In this document: positions 1 through 5,598 of the stretch, one piece after another
How the letters are laid out: each line of letters starts with the position of its first letter
Position numbering within the stretch: the stretch's first letter is position 1
Assembly (NCBI RefSeq): GCF_040882075.1
Contig: NZ_JBBEBZ010000212.1
Span: forward strand, 1-10,927
DNA from: Nitriliruptor sp040882075
GTDB lineage: Bacteria; Actinomycetota; Nitriliruptoria; Nitriliruptorales; Nitriliruptoraceae
DNA length: 10,927 nucleotides
Reading direction: 5' to 3'
Notes under the pieces: model-generated
Database searches by the model: none
Told to the model about the DNA's origin: nothing
Seen by the model: only the letters and a program-made list of their open reading frames with translations
Position numbers and translations under genes: made by a program

Positions 1-776
1 CCCGCCTCGCTGGTGTGCACCTCGCCGCCCGGCATCAGGGCGATGAAGTCGTCCTGCACCGGCAGCGAGCCCATGACGTTGCGGAAGGTCGTGGTGGTCT
101 TGCCGGTGCCCGACAGGCCGATGATCAGCGCGAGGTGCTCCTCGCCGTCCGGGGTCTGGTCGGCCGGGAAGGTCTTGGCGCCCGAGTGCATCGCCAGACC
201 GCCACGGTCGTAGACCAGCTTGTTCCACATCCGGAGGGCACCCATCTTCGACTCACCGAAGTAGTCGGAACCGAAGACGCGGGTGACGTAGTTGACGAGG
301 TCGATGGTGATCAGGCAGTCGTCGGGCTTGCCCGGCGCGCCCAGGTTCGGGGTGTAGATGACCGTGAACTCGGGGCTGAAGCCGGTCTCCTCGGGCGGGA
401 AGAACAGCTGCTGCTGCATCCCGGGGACGTTGGCGTTGGCCTTCTCGATGTAGAGCTGGCAGGCGGTGCGGAACCCGGGGTCCGGACCGATGTAGCCCTC
501 GATCAGGATCATGTCCTGGTCGGCGATGTACTCGTCCTGCTTGCGGGCCCACTCCGCGGCTTCCTCGCGCGAGATGGTGGGCTTGGCGTTCGGCTCGTCG
601 GAGACGAAGAAGGTCGACTTCCCCAGCCGCGACACGATCCGCGCCTTGTAATGGAGGTTGCCGAACTCGGTCTCGCTGATGTGGTCGGCCGGCATCAGCT
701 CGAGGGCCCACTCCCGCAGCTCAGCCTGCGTCGGGTTCTCAGCGACGGACTTGGCCTTCGGCAGCTCGAAGGTCAC
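1..776 (-). CDS. pckA: ATP-type phosphoenolpyruvate carboxykinase, N-terminal part (runs off the left edge)
   Basis: The family converts oxaloacetate plus ATP to PEP, CO2 and ADP in the cytosol, the first step of gluconeogenesis. The visible 258 residues include the kinase-1a P-loop GLSGTGKT (residues 220-227), a kinase-2-like QDD (241-243), and the active-site run YFGESK (172-177) that aligns with WYGGEMKK of E. coli PckA. H197 in AMHSGAK corresponds to SMHCSAN of E. coli. The start is GTG at 774-776 (complement), preceded by GGGAGG with an 8-nt gap. The 3' half, including the remaining catalytic residues, lies outside the window. The sequence differs from the E. coli type: the P-loop continues TTTFRNVMGS instead of the usual TLSADP, and the N-terminal 100 residues match only loosely. 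I infer a divergent actinobacterial ATP-PEPCK branch; a GTP enzyme is unlikely given the GLSGTGKT loop. Confidence 0.88.
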   Translation of the reverse strand, partial: MTFELPKAKSVAENPTQAELREWALELMPADHISETEFGNLHYKARIVSRLGKSTFFVSDEPNAKPTISREEAAEWARKQDEYIADQDMILIEGYIGPDPGFRTACQLYIEKANANVPGMQQQLFFPPEETGFSPEFTVIYTPNLGAPGKPDDCLITIDLVNYVTRVFGSDYFGESKMGALRMWNKLVYDRGGLAMHSGAKTFPADQTPDGEEHLALIIGLSGTGKTTTTFRNVMGSLPVQDDFIALMPGGEVHTSEA

Positions 777-839
777 GGTTCCTACCTCCCGCGCACGGGT
801 GCGCTCGACGCCCCAGGCGCCGTTGCCGGGGGGAACGGG

Positions 840-845
840 ACCATA
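840..845 (-). promoter_or_regulatory. Candidate -10 element for the PEP carboxykinase gene
   Basis: TATGGT on the minus strand fits the TANNNT pattern of actinobacterial housekeeping promoters. It would give a leader of about 55 nt before the GTG at 776, long enough to hold the GGGAGG ribosome site. No good -35 hexamer is visible; the closest, TTCGGA, is 19 bp upstream. This is a pattern match only. Confidence 0.3.
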
Positions 846-942
846 CCCACCCCCTGTCCGGCCCTCCGAACCGAACGGCACCGTCGGACGGACGTGCGGG
901 CGCTCAAGAGGGCTCCCCGGCCGCACGAACCGGACCACGGAC

Positions 943-959
943 CCCGGGCGGCGCCCGGG
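943..959. other. GC hairpin in the divergent intergenic region
   Basis: CCCGGGC, three bases, then GCCCGGG form a perfect 7-bp inverted repeat. It lies upstream of both divergent genes, so it is not placed as a terminator for either. It could be a protein site or simply a chance GC palindrome. Confidence 0.3.
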
Positions 960-977
960 CCGGCCCGTGAGCTCCGA

Positions 978-1001
978 GGTGACTAGCCCCATCGGGTCAC
1001 C
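978..1001. promoter_or_regulatory. Inverted repeat GGTGAC-N12-GTCACC, candidate operator
   Basis: Perfect 6-bp half-sites face each other with centres 18 bp apart, a spacing compatible with a dimeric regulator. An 8-bp direct repeat CCATCGGG (989-996 and 1004-1011) overlaps it. The site sits between the divergent PEP carboxykinase and small-peptide genes, just upstream of the candidate promoter at 1035-1063. No regulator gene is adjacent, so the binding protein is unknown. Confidence 0.35.
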
Positions 1002-1034
1002 GACCATCGGGCGAAGAACCACCCACCCCGCCCA

Positions 1035-1063
1035 TCCACAACGCTCCGTCACTGCCGCATACT
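1035..1063 (+). promoter_or_regulatory. Candidate promoter for the small secreted-peptide gene
   Basis: TCCACA (1035-1040) and CATACT (1058-1063) are separated by exactly 17 bp, and each matches 4 of 6 bases of the sigma-70-type consensus. Transcription would start near 1070, leaving a leader of about 50 nt that contains the ribosome site GAGG at 1113. It is the best-spaced -35/-10 pair I found in this intergenic region. Confidence 0.35.
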
Positions 1064-1122
1064 GAGCGTGAGGACGGGGGCCACCTCCCGGCACCGTCCC
1101 ACCGACCGGATCGAGGTGCACC

Positions 1123-1290
1123 GTGATCCCCGCAACCCACCGCCGAACACGCGCCCTCGTCGCTGCTGTCGCCGTGTCGGCGATGCTGCTCGGCGCTGCC
1201 GCGCCCGCCAGCGCCGTCCCGAAGGACCGTGGTCCGGACAAGGGCGGCAACACCACGACCGTCACGATCCAGGGTTTCAGCTGGCTCTGA
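1123..1290 (+). CDS. Small secreted peptide precursor, 55 aa, unknown function
   Basis: The start is GTG at 1123, with GAGG 6 nt upstream. The protein has a textbook Sec signal peptide: positive n-region with HRRTR (6-10), a hydrophobic run of Ala/Val/Leu (11-27), and an AxA site PASA ending at residue 31. The predicted mature peptide is only 24 residues (32-55). It begins VPKDRGPDKGGN, continues with a Thr/Val-rich stretch and ends in GFSWL. There is no cysteine, so it is neither a lipoprotein nor disulfide-bonded. Codons are GC-rich at the third position, supporting real coding. It lies 104 bp upstream of a sensor histidine kinase in the same orientation. A signalling or envelope role is inference only. 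I do not recognise the family, and a truncated remnant of a larger secreted protein is possible. Confidence 0.6.
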   Translation: MIPATHRRTRALVAAVAVSAMLLGAAAPASAVPKDRGPDKGGNTTTVTIQGFSWL

Positions 1291-1394
1291 GGCCCTTCCA
1301 ACCCCCTTCTATGCTCGCAGGCCCACCGCATCCCCCGTGACCCGTCGACCGACGGTCCACCACCTGCGGCCCCGCGCCGGGATCGAGCAGCGAG

Positions 1395-3218
1395 GTGGCT
1401 GAGCACACCTCCGGGTACGTCCTGACCCTCGTCGCGCTCGCGGCGGGGGTCATCGGCGTCTCGGTGGTCCTCAGCAGTCCCGGGTGGCCGGGCCTGCTCG
1501 AGGCGGTCGTGCTGGTCGTCGCCATCGCGATCGCCGAACGCACCGAGGTGGTCTTCCGCTGGGACCGCGAGGCGGGTGGGTTCACCCTCATCGAGGTGGC
1601 GGTCACCGCCGCGTTGCTGCTGATGTCCCCCGTGCACGTAGCGCTCGCGGCAACGATCGGGGTCGTCCTCGCCCACGTCGCGTCGCTGCGGACCCCCGTG
1701 AAGGTGGGCTTCAACCTCGGCTCGACGGTGCTGTCGGTGAGCGTCGCCGGGGCGATCCTCGCGGCCTTCCCGGCCGTCGGCCCGCTGGTGGCCGGCCGAC
1801 CCGTGCTGGGTGTGGCGGTGGCGATGCTGGGGTACGGCCTGACCTCGACGCTGGCGTTCGCAGGCCTGCTGGCGATGCGCCTGTCCGACGCCAGCTGGAT
1901 GCGGACCCTGCGGCGTCAGCTCGCACTCCACGTCGCCACGAACCTCGGGATGACGTCGGTCGGCATCGTGCTGGCGACGTTGTGGGAACTGCGCCCCGAA
2001 CTGGTCCCGTTCGTGCTGGCACCAGCCGCCGCCATCCACCTGGCGCTCCGAGCGTCGCTGCGGGCCTCCGCGCTCCTGGCCGAGCAGCAGGCCGAGCACG
2101 GCCGCCTCGTCCGGGTGGTCGACGGCGCATCGGACGGCATCGTCCTGCTCGACGGCGCGGGCTGCATCCAGGTGTGGAACCCCGCCATGCAGCGCCTCAC
2201 CGGACGCGCCACCCCCGACGCCGTGGGCCACCCCATCGACGAGGTGCTGACCGCCGGCGTGCACGCGGCCGCGGATCCGGTCACGGGCCGCTGGACGCTC
2301 GCGACGGCCCAGCAGCGCACCCCGGTCCTCGAACAGGACGCCAAGTTCACCGACGCCGACGGGACCGTCCGCGACGTCCGGGAGAGCCACGCGTTCACCT
2401 TCGACGACCGCGGCCGCTGCACCGGCGCCGTCGTGGTCGTCCGCGACGTGTCCCGCCAGCGTGAGCTCGAGCGGCTGCGCTCCGACTTCGTCGCCCGCGT
2501 GTCGCACGAGCTCCGCAGCCCCCTGACACCGATCCGTGGGTTCGCGTCCGTCCTGCTGCGCCGCGGCGACCAGCTCGACGACGACCAACGCGCCGAGGCG
2601 CTGACCCGCATCGTCGACCGGGCCGACCACCTCCACGCACTCGTCGAGGACCTGCTGCTGGTCACCCGGCTCGAACACGCCGATGTCGCCGACCTGGTGC
2701 ACGCGGAACCGGTCGACGTCGGCCCGCTCGTCCGGACGGCGGTCGATCGTGTCCGTATCGCGACCAGCGGGCGCACCGTCACCTGCGTGGTCGCCGATGA
2801 CCTGCCACTCGCCCACGCGGACGGTGCTCGGACCGCGCAGATCGTCGACGCGCTGCTCGACAACGCGACGCGGTACTCCCAGCCCGACACCCCCGTCGAG
2901 GTCGAGGTGGACGCCGACGGTGACGACGTCCGGGTCCGCGTCATCGATCACGGACCAGGGATCCCCCCGGCGGAGCGCGAGGCGGTGTTCGAACGCTTCC
3001 ACCGACTCGAGGATCCGATGACCATGCGCACCGGCGGGGTGGGTGTCGGACTGTTCCTCGGACGCCGGTTGGCGCAGGCCATGCACGGTTCCTTGCGGTT
3101 GGTCGATACCCCCGTCGGTGATGGTGCCGTGTTGGAGCTACGCCTTCCCGTCGCCGCTCCTTCGACGCCGTCCCATACCGCGGACCCACACGGGTCCCAT
3201 CGCGCACCTCGACGCTGA
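1395..3218 (+). CDS. Membrane-bound PAS sensor histidine kinase (no adjacent response regulator)
   Basis: This is a 607-residue two-component kinase, expected to autophosphorylate on His and pass the phosphate to a response regulator. Residues 8-215 hold roughly six to eight hydrophobic helices with only short loops, resembling the MASE-like membrane sensors of actinobacteria rather than a periplasmic ligand domain. A PAS domain spans about 236-355 (SDGIVLLDGAGCIQVWNPA). HisKA carries phospho-acceptor His371 in SHELRSPLTP. HATPase_c has the N-box DALLDNATRYS (N490), G1 box DHGPGIP (518-524), F-box VFERFHRL and G2 box GGVGVGLFLG (547-556). All catalytic motifs look intact. The GTG start at 1395 has only a weak purine tract (GAGCAGCGAG) before it. 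A TATGCT at 1310-1315 could be its own -10. The C-terminal 20 residues are a basic, low-complexity tail. Neither neighbour is a response regulator. Confidence 0.9.
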   Translation: MAEHTSGYVLTLVALAAGVIGVSVVLSSPGWPGLLEAVVLVVAIAIAERTEVVFRWDREAGGFTLIEVAVTAALLLMSPVHVALAATIGVVLAHVASLRTPVKVGFNLGSTVLSVSVAGAILAAFPAVGPLVAGRPVLGVAVAMLGYGLTSTLAFAGLLAMRLSDASWMRTLRRQLALHVATNLGMTSVGIVLATLWELRPELVPFVLAPAAAIHLALRASLRASALLAEQQAEHGRLVRVVDGASDGIVLLDGAGCIQVWNPAMQRLTGRATPDAVGHPIDEVLTAGVHAAADPVTGRWTLATAQQRTPVLEQDAKFTDADGTVRDVRESHAFTFDDRGRCTGAVVVVRDVSRQRELERLRSDFVARVSHELRSPLTPIRGFASVLLRRGDQLDDDQRAEALTRIVDRADHLHALVEDLLLVTRLEHADVADLVHAEPVDVGPLVRTAVDRVRIATSGRTVTCVVADDLPLAHADGARTAQIVDALLDNATRYSQPDTPVEVEVDADGDDVRVRVIDHGPGIPPAEREAVFERFHRLEDPMTMRTGGVGVGLFLGRRLAQAMHGSLRLVDTPVGDGAVLELRLPVAAPSTPSHTADPHGSHRAPRR

Positions 3219-3239
3219 TACCGGCCGCCACGCTACGGT
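3209..3239 (+). promoter_or_regulatory. Candidate promoter for the helical hypothetical gene at 3298
   Basis: TACGGT at 3234-3239 fits the TANNNT -10 pattern and sits in the 9-mer CGCTACGGT, which recurs before the gene at 9701. A poor -35, TCGACG (3209-3214), is 19 bp upstream and overlaps the kinase stop codon. The leader would be about 50 nt, containing the GGAGG at 3286-3290. An 8-bp direct repeat CATAGTCG occurs at 3266-3273 and 3291-3298, of unknown meaning. Confidence 0.35.
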
Positions 3240-3297
3240 GCAACACGCATCCTCCGGAGCGACGCCATAGTCGCCACCATCCCGCGGAGGCATAGTC

Positions 3298-3795
3298 GTG
3301 ACCGGGTCCCCCGGGGAACAGGCACATCTCGTGGCAAAGCAGTCCGACAAGCGGTTCGCGATGAGCGACGAACACAAGGCCGCGCTGGCCGAAGGCCGCG
3401 CGCAAGGTCGCGCGGTGCGTGAGTACCTCGCCGCTATCGAGGCCGACCGCAAGCCCGGCCGCAAGGTCGACAAGGGCACGGTCGAGACGAAGATCGCCGA
3501 CGTGCAGAGCTCGATCGACGGTGAACCGGACCCCGCGAAGCGGGTGGAGCTGATCCAGAAGCGGCTCGACCTCGAGGCCAAGCTGATCGACCTGCAGGAC
3601 GACGTCGACCTCGAGTCGCTCGAACAGGGCTTCGTCGACGCCGCCGCCCCGTACTCGGAGCGCAAGGGCATCACCTACGCCGCGTGGCGCGAGGCCGGTG
3701 TCCCCGCCGCGGTGCTGAAGCGCGCCGGTGTGAAGCGCACCCGGAAGGCAGCTGAGGCATCCGCGCGGCAACCTGCGGGTCGTACCGTGGGGTAG
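3298..3795 (+). CDS. Conserved helical hypothetical protein, 165 aa
   Basis: I recognise the general pattern, a charged protein with SDEHKAALAEGRAQGRAV near the start and YSERKGITYAAWREAGVPA near the end. It resembles uncharacterised proteins common in actinobacterial genomes, but I know no assigned function. Residues 23-50 are helical. Residues 62-112 form a probable coiled coil rich in Asp, Glu, Lys and Leu. Residues 119-145 read like a compact helix-turn-helix-like module with the repeated 'AGV' turns AGVPAAVLKRAGVKR, followed by a basic disordered tail. A nucleic-acid-binding role is possible but is inference. The GTG at 3298 is chosen because GGAGG lies 7 nt upstream; GTG at 3331 and ATG at 3361 are alternatives. 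There is no signal peptide or membrane segment. It ends 47 bp before the TIGR04255 cassette. Confidence 0.75.
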   Translation: MTGSPGEQAHLVAKQSDKRFAMSDEHKAALAEGRAQGRAVREYLAAIEADRKPGRKVDKGTVETKIADVQSSIDGEPDPAKRVELIQKRLDLEAKLIDLQDDVDLESLEQGFVDAAAPYSERKGITYAAWREAGVPAAVLKRAGVKRTRKAAEASARQPAGRTVG

Positions 3796-3799
3796 CGCC

Positions 3800-3805
3800 T
3801 ACGCT
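3800..3805 (+). promoter_or_regulatory. Weak candidate -10 for the three-gene cassette
   Basis: TACGCT lies in the 47-bp gap after the hypothetical gene and would start transcription near 3812, about 30 nt before the first cassette gene. I see no matching -35. Read-through from the promoter near 3234 is equally possible, since no terminator-like hairpin separates the genes. Confidence 0.22.
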
Positions 3806-3842
3806 TCTCGTTGCGTCCGTCGAGCCCGTCTGACTGTCGAAG

Positions 3843-4643
3843 GTGGCCGTGCAACTGCCCTCGCTTCCCGAGCGTCCCGCGGGTCTACCGGAGTTCGGTA
3901 GCCCCCCACTGCGCGAGGTCGCGATCGCCGTGCTGTTCCACCCCCTTCCGGGACTGGCCCAGGCTCACGTCGGCCGCTACTGGGAACTCATCCGTGACCG
4001 CTATCCGCGTGTACGCGATCTACCCCCGATCGAGCCGTACCTCGAGGCAGAGGCGCGGGGACAACCGCTGTTCCAGTTGCAGGTCGGACCACCGCCCCTC
4101 CGCCGGTCGTGGTTCATCAGCGAGGACGATGAACGCCTGGTCCAGCTACAGAACGACCGCTTCGTTCACAACTGGCGTGGCGATGGGACGTCCTACCCTC
4201 ATCTGGAAGACCTGTGGTCCAGCTTCGCCGAGCGGTTCACCGAGTTCGCGGGATGGGTCTCCACGGAGGACATCGGTTCCATCGAGCCCTTCCAGCTCGA
4301 ACTGACCTACGTCAACGTGATCGAAGCTCCGAGCTTGTGGGACGTGCTCCGGGGCGTCGACCCTCCGGTACCGGCCCGCTTCGCTGAGGACGTCCGAACC
4401 CCAGAGCCGAAGATCGAACTGCGGTACGAAGTAGATGGCGAGCGCAACGCAGCCCTCTACGTTCACTGCCGTCAACGAGACGTGGGGGTGCAGCAGATCG
4501 AACTGACGTTCCGGGCGGCACTCGAATCTCCCGAGTTCGCCTCGCTCCCCGACGCGGTGGCCACGGGTCGACGCCTGATCGTGACGCACTTCACCGCACT
4601 CACGACGCCTGCCCTCCACGAGAGATGGGATCGGAAGCGATGA
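3843..4643 (+). CDS. TIGR04255 family protein (sporadically distributed family of unknown function)
   Basis: The 266-residue length and several signature segments match this family: the N-terminal SPPLREVAIAVLFHPL (20-35), the hallmark LVQLQNDRFVHNWR (99-112) followed by YPHLEDLWSSF (118-128), QLELTYVNVIE (151-161) and the C-terminal HFTALTTPALHERW (249-262). No catalytic motif, signal peptide or membrane segment is visible. The family's biochemical role is not known to me. The start is GTG at 3843 or GTG at 3849; neither has a clear ribosome site, and 3843 is used here. The stop TGA overlaps the ATG of the next gene (ATGA), indicating translational coupling. Codon use is less GC-biased at third positions than in flanking genes (many GAT, CGT, TTC/CTA mixes by eye), which together with the family's patchy distribution suggests horizontal acquisition. 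Confidence 0.82.
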   Translation: MAVQLPSLPERPAGLPEFGSPPLREVAIAVLFHPLPGLAQAHVGRYWELIRDRYPRVRDLPPIEPYLEAEARGQPLFQLQVGPPPLRRSWFISEDDERLVQLQNDRFVHNWRGDGTSYPHLEDLWSSFAERFTEFAGWVSTEDIGSIEPFQLELTYVNVIEAPSLWDVLRGVDPPVPARFAEDVRTPEPKIELRYEVDGERNAALYVHCRQRDVGVQQIELTFRAALESPEFASLPDAVATGRRLIVTHFTALTTPALHERWDRKR

Positions 4644-5131
4644 CCAAGCTCGCCTTCGCCGACGCACCGGCTGGACGGGCATCCTCGTCCAGCGCACCTG
4701 ACCACCTCATGAGCGTTCACGTGACGCCGTCGAACGTGTCTGTCCGTGCCGATGACCCTGGCTTCGTCTGGCTCGACCCCGAGTTCGGTCAGGTCATCGG
4801 CCAGATCCTCCAGTTGCGGCCTGGATGGGCAGGTCCCGGTTCCGAGGCGGTCACCGACAACGCCATCGTGGGCATCCTGGAGTTCATCCGACGACGCCTG
4901 CCGCTCTCCAGCCCCCGCCCTTCCGTCGTTCCGACAGCTCTCGGCGGGTTGCAGCTCGAGTGGCACCTGCCCGGCCTCGATGTCGAGGTGGAGTTCGATG
5001 CGGCTGGCCGGGCCTGCGACGCCGCGGTGGCGGACGAACGTCGAGGCATCCAGGTCTCATCGGACGCGCTCTGGGAGGTCGTGGATGACCTCGTGACATC
5101 ACTCAGGCAGGGGGAGGAGCGCGCCTCCTGA
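4640..5131 (+). CDS. TIGR04255-associated hypothetical protein, 163 aa
   Basis: Second gene of the cassette. ATG at 4640 is preferred because it forms a 4-bp ATGA overlap with the upstream stop. An in-frame ATG at 4625 would add five residues. The most distinctive part is a central block: LRPGWAGPGSEAV (59-71), a helix with ILEFIRRRLPL (79-89), then PSVVPTALGGLQLEWH (94-109) and LDVEVEFDAAG (113-123). This reads as a helix followed by a beta-meander. From memory, similar 'PSVVPT..GG.QLEWH' proteins recur as uncharacterised neighbours, but I cannot name a domain. The N-terminal 40 residues look disordered (SSSSAP). It has no membrane segment or enzyme motif. The stop TGA shares its A with the next ATG. 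The tight overlap implies stoichiometric expression with both neighbours. Confidence 0.75.
   Translation: MTKLAFADAPAGRASSSSAPDHLMSVHVTPSNVSVRADDPGFVWLDPEFGQVIGQILQLRPGWAGPGSEAVTDNAIVGILEFIRRRLPLSSPRPSVVPTALGGLQLEWHLPGLDVEVEFDAAGRACDAAVADERRGIQVSSDALWEVVDDLVTSLRQGEERAS
5111..5129 (+). promoter_or_regulatory. Shine-Dalgarno of the third cassette gene buried in a hairpin
   Basis: A strong ribosome-binding tract, GGGGAGGAG (5111-5119), lies 11 nt before the ATG at 5131. It can pair with the end of the preceding gene: AGGAG (5115-5119) with CTCCT (5125-5129) around a 5-nt loop, or GGAGG with CCTCC in a shifted register. Ribosomes finishing the second gene would melt this stem, a standard mechanism of translational coupling. 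The pairing is visible in sequence; the regulatory effect is inferred. Confidence 0.45.
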
Positions 5132-5568
5132 TGCACCGCGACGGCGCACAGCAGGTCGCTGATGACGAAACTCTGTTGCGGCTCGTCCATCCGACCCAAG
5201 TCGTGCCGGACGGCGCCGGAGGCCTTCGGCTCAGCAGCGCCGCCTTGACCTTTCCTCTCGTGGCGACGAGCGATGATCTGGCTGGCGTCTCGGTCTACCT
5301 CGAAGGGACCGTCAAGGCACTCGGGCGGCGAGCCGCCGACCTGATCGGAGCGAGGACCTTCGATGAAGTGTGGTTCGCGAACGCCGGCGTGGTCGACGCT
5401 GAGGCACCCGGAGGTGTCGTGGAGGATCCGGTCGACCAAGGCTTCTGGGCCGACCCAGCACACGCGTTGATCGTCACCCCCGCCGAGGTCGGTCGCAGCG
5501 CCCTGAAGAACCTCGCGCGACGACTCGCTCCGCACTTCTCGGCTCTCGAACCATCCGAGGACCGGTGA
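5131..5568 (+). CDS. TIGR04255-associated hypothetical protein, 145 aa
   Basis: Third gene of the cassette, starting at ATG 5131, which overlaps the upstream stop by one base (TGATG). Recognisable pieces are ETLLRLVHPTQVVPDGAGG (13-31), LRLSSAALTF (32-41), VSVYLEG (53-59), VVEDPVDQGFWADPAHALIV (96-115) and a helical, basic C-terminus. From memory, small uncharacterised bacterial proteins share the scheme 'R.....VVPD..GG.R.SSAAF....LSVDLA......V..DP....NPAHALV'. I infer membership of that group without a family name. The conserved Ser-Ser and Asp-Pro-Ala-His positions (DPAH 108-111) would be the residues to test for activity. It is soluble, with no signal peptide. It ends 30 bp before the stop of the convergent dynamin-like gene. 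Codon use resembles the other two cassette genes. Confidence 0.75.
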   Translation: MHRDGAQQVADDETLLRLVHPTQVVPDGAGGLRLSSAALTFPLVATSDDLAGVSVYLEGTVKALGRRAADLIGARTFDEVWFANAGVVDAEAPGGVVEDPVDQGFWADPAHALIVTPAEVGRSALKNLARRLAPHFSALEPSEDR

Positions 5569-5598
5569 CCGACGTACGGCTCAGGCGGTCAGCCGCGT

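Noticed and set aside
15..986. Long plus-strand open frame opposite pckA
   Set aside because: It is antisense to recognisable PEP carboxykinase codons and low in family-like sequence; long antisense frames are expected at this GC content.
1291..1394. Terminator between the small peptide and the kinase
   Set aside because: CCGTCG/CGACGG has only a 2-nt gap and no T-tract, so it cannot form a stable loop as written.
3843..5568. Toxin-antitoxin or restriction system
   Set aside because: No nuclease, methyltransferase, PIN, RelE-type or DNA-binding antitoxin motif is visible in the three proteins.
5577..5595. Bidirectional terminator between the cassette and the dynamin gene
   Set aside because: Only a 5-bp CGGCT/AGCCG stem with a 9-nt loop and no T-tract; too weak to call, although a terminator is expected here.
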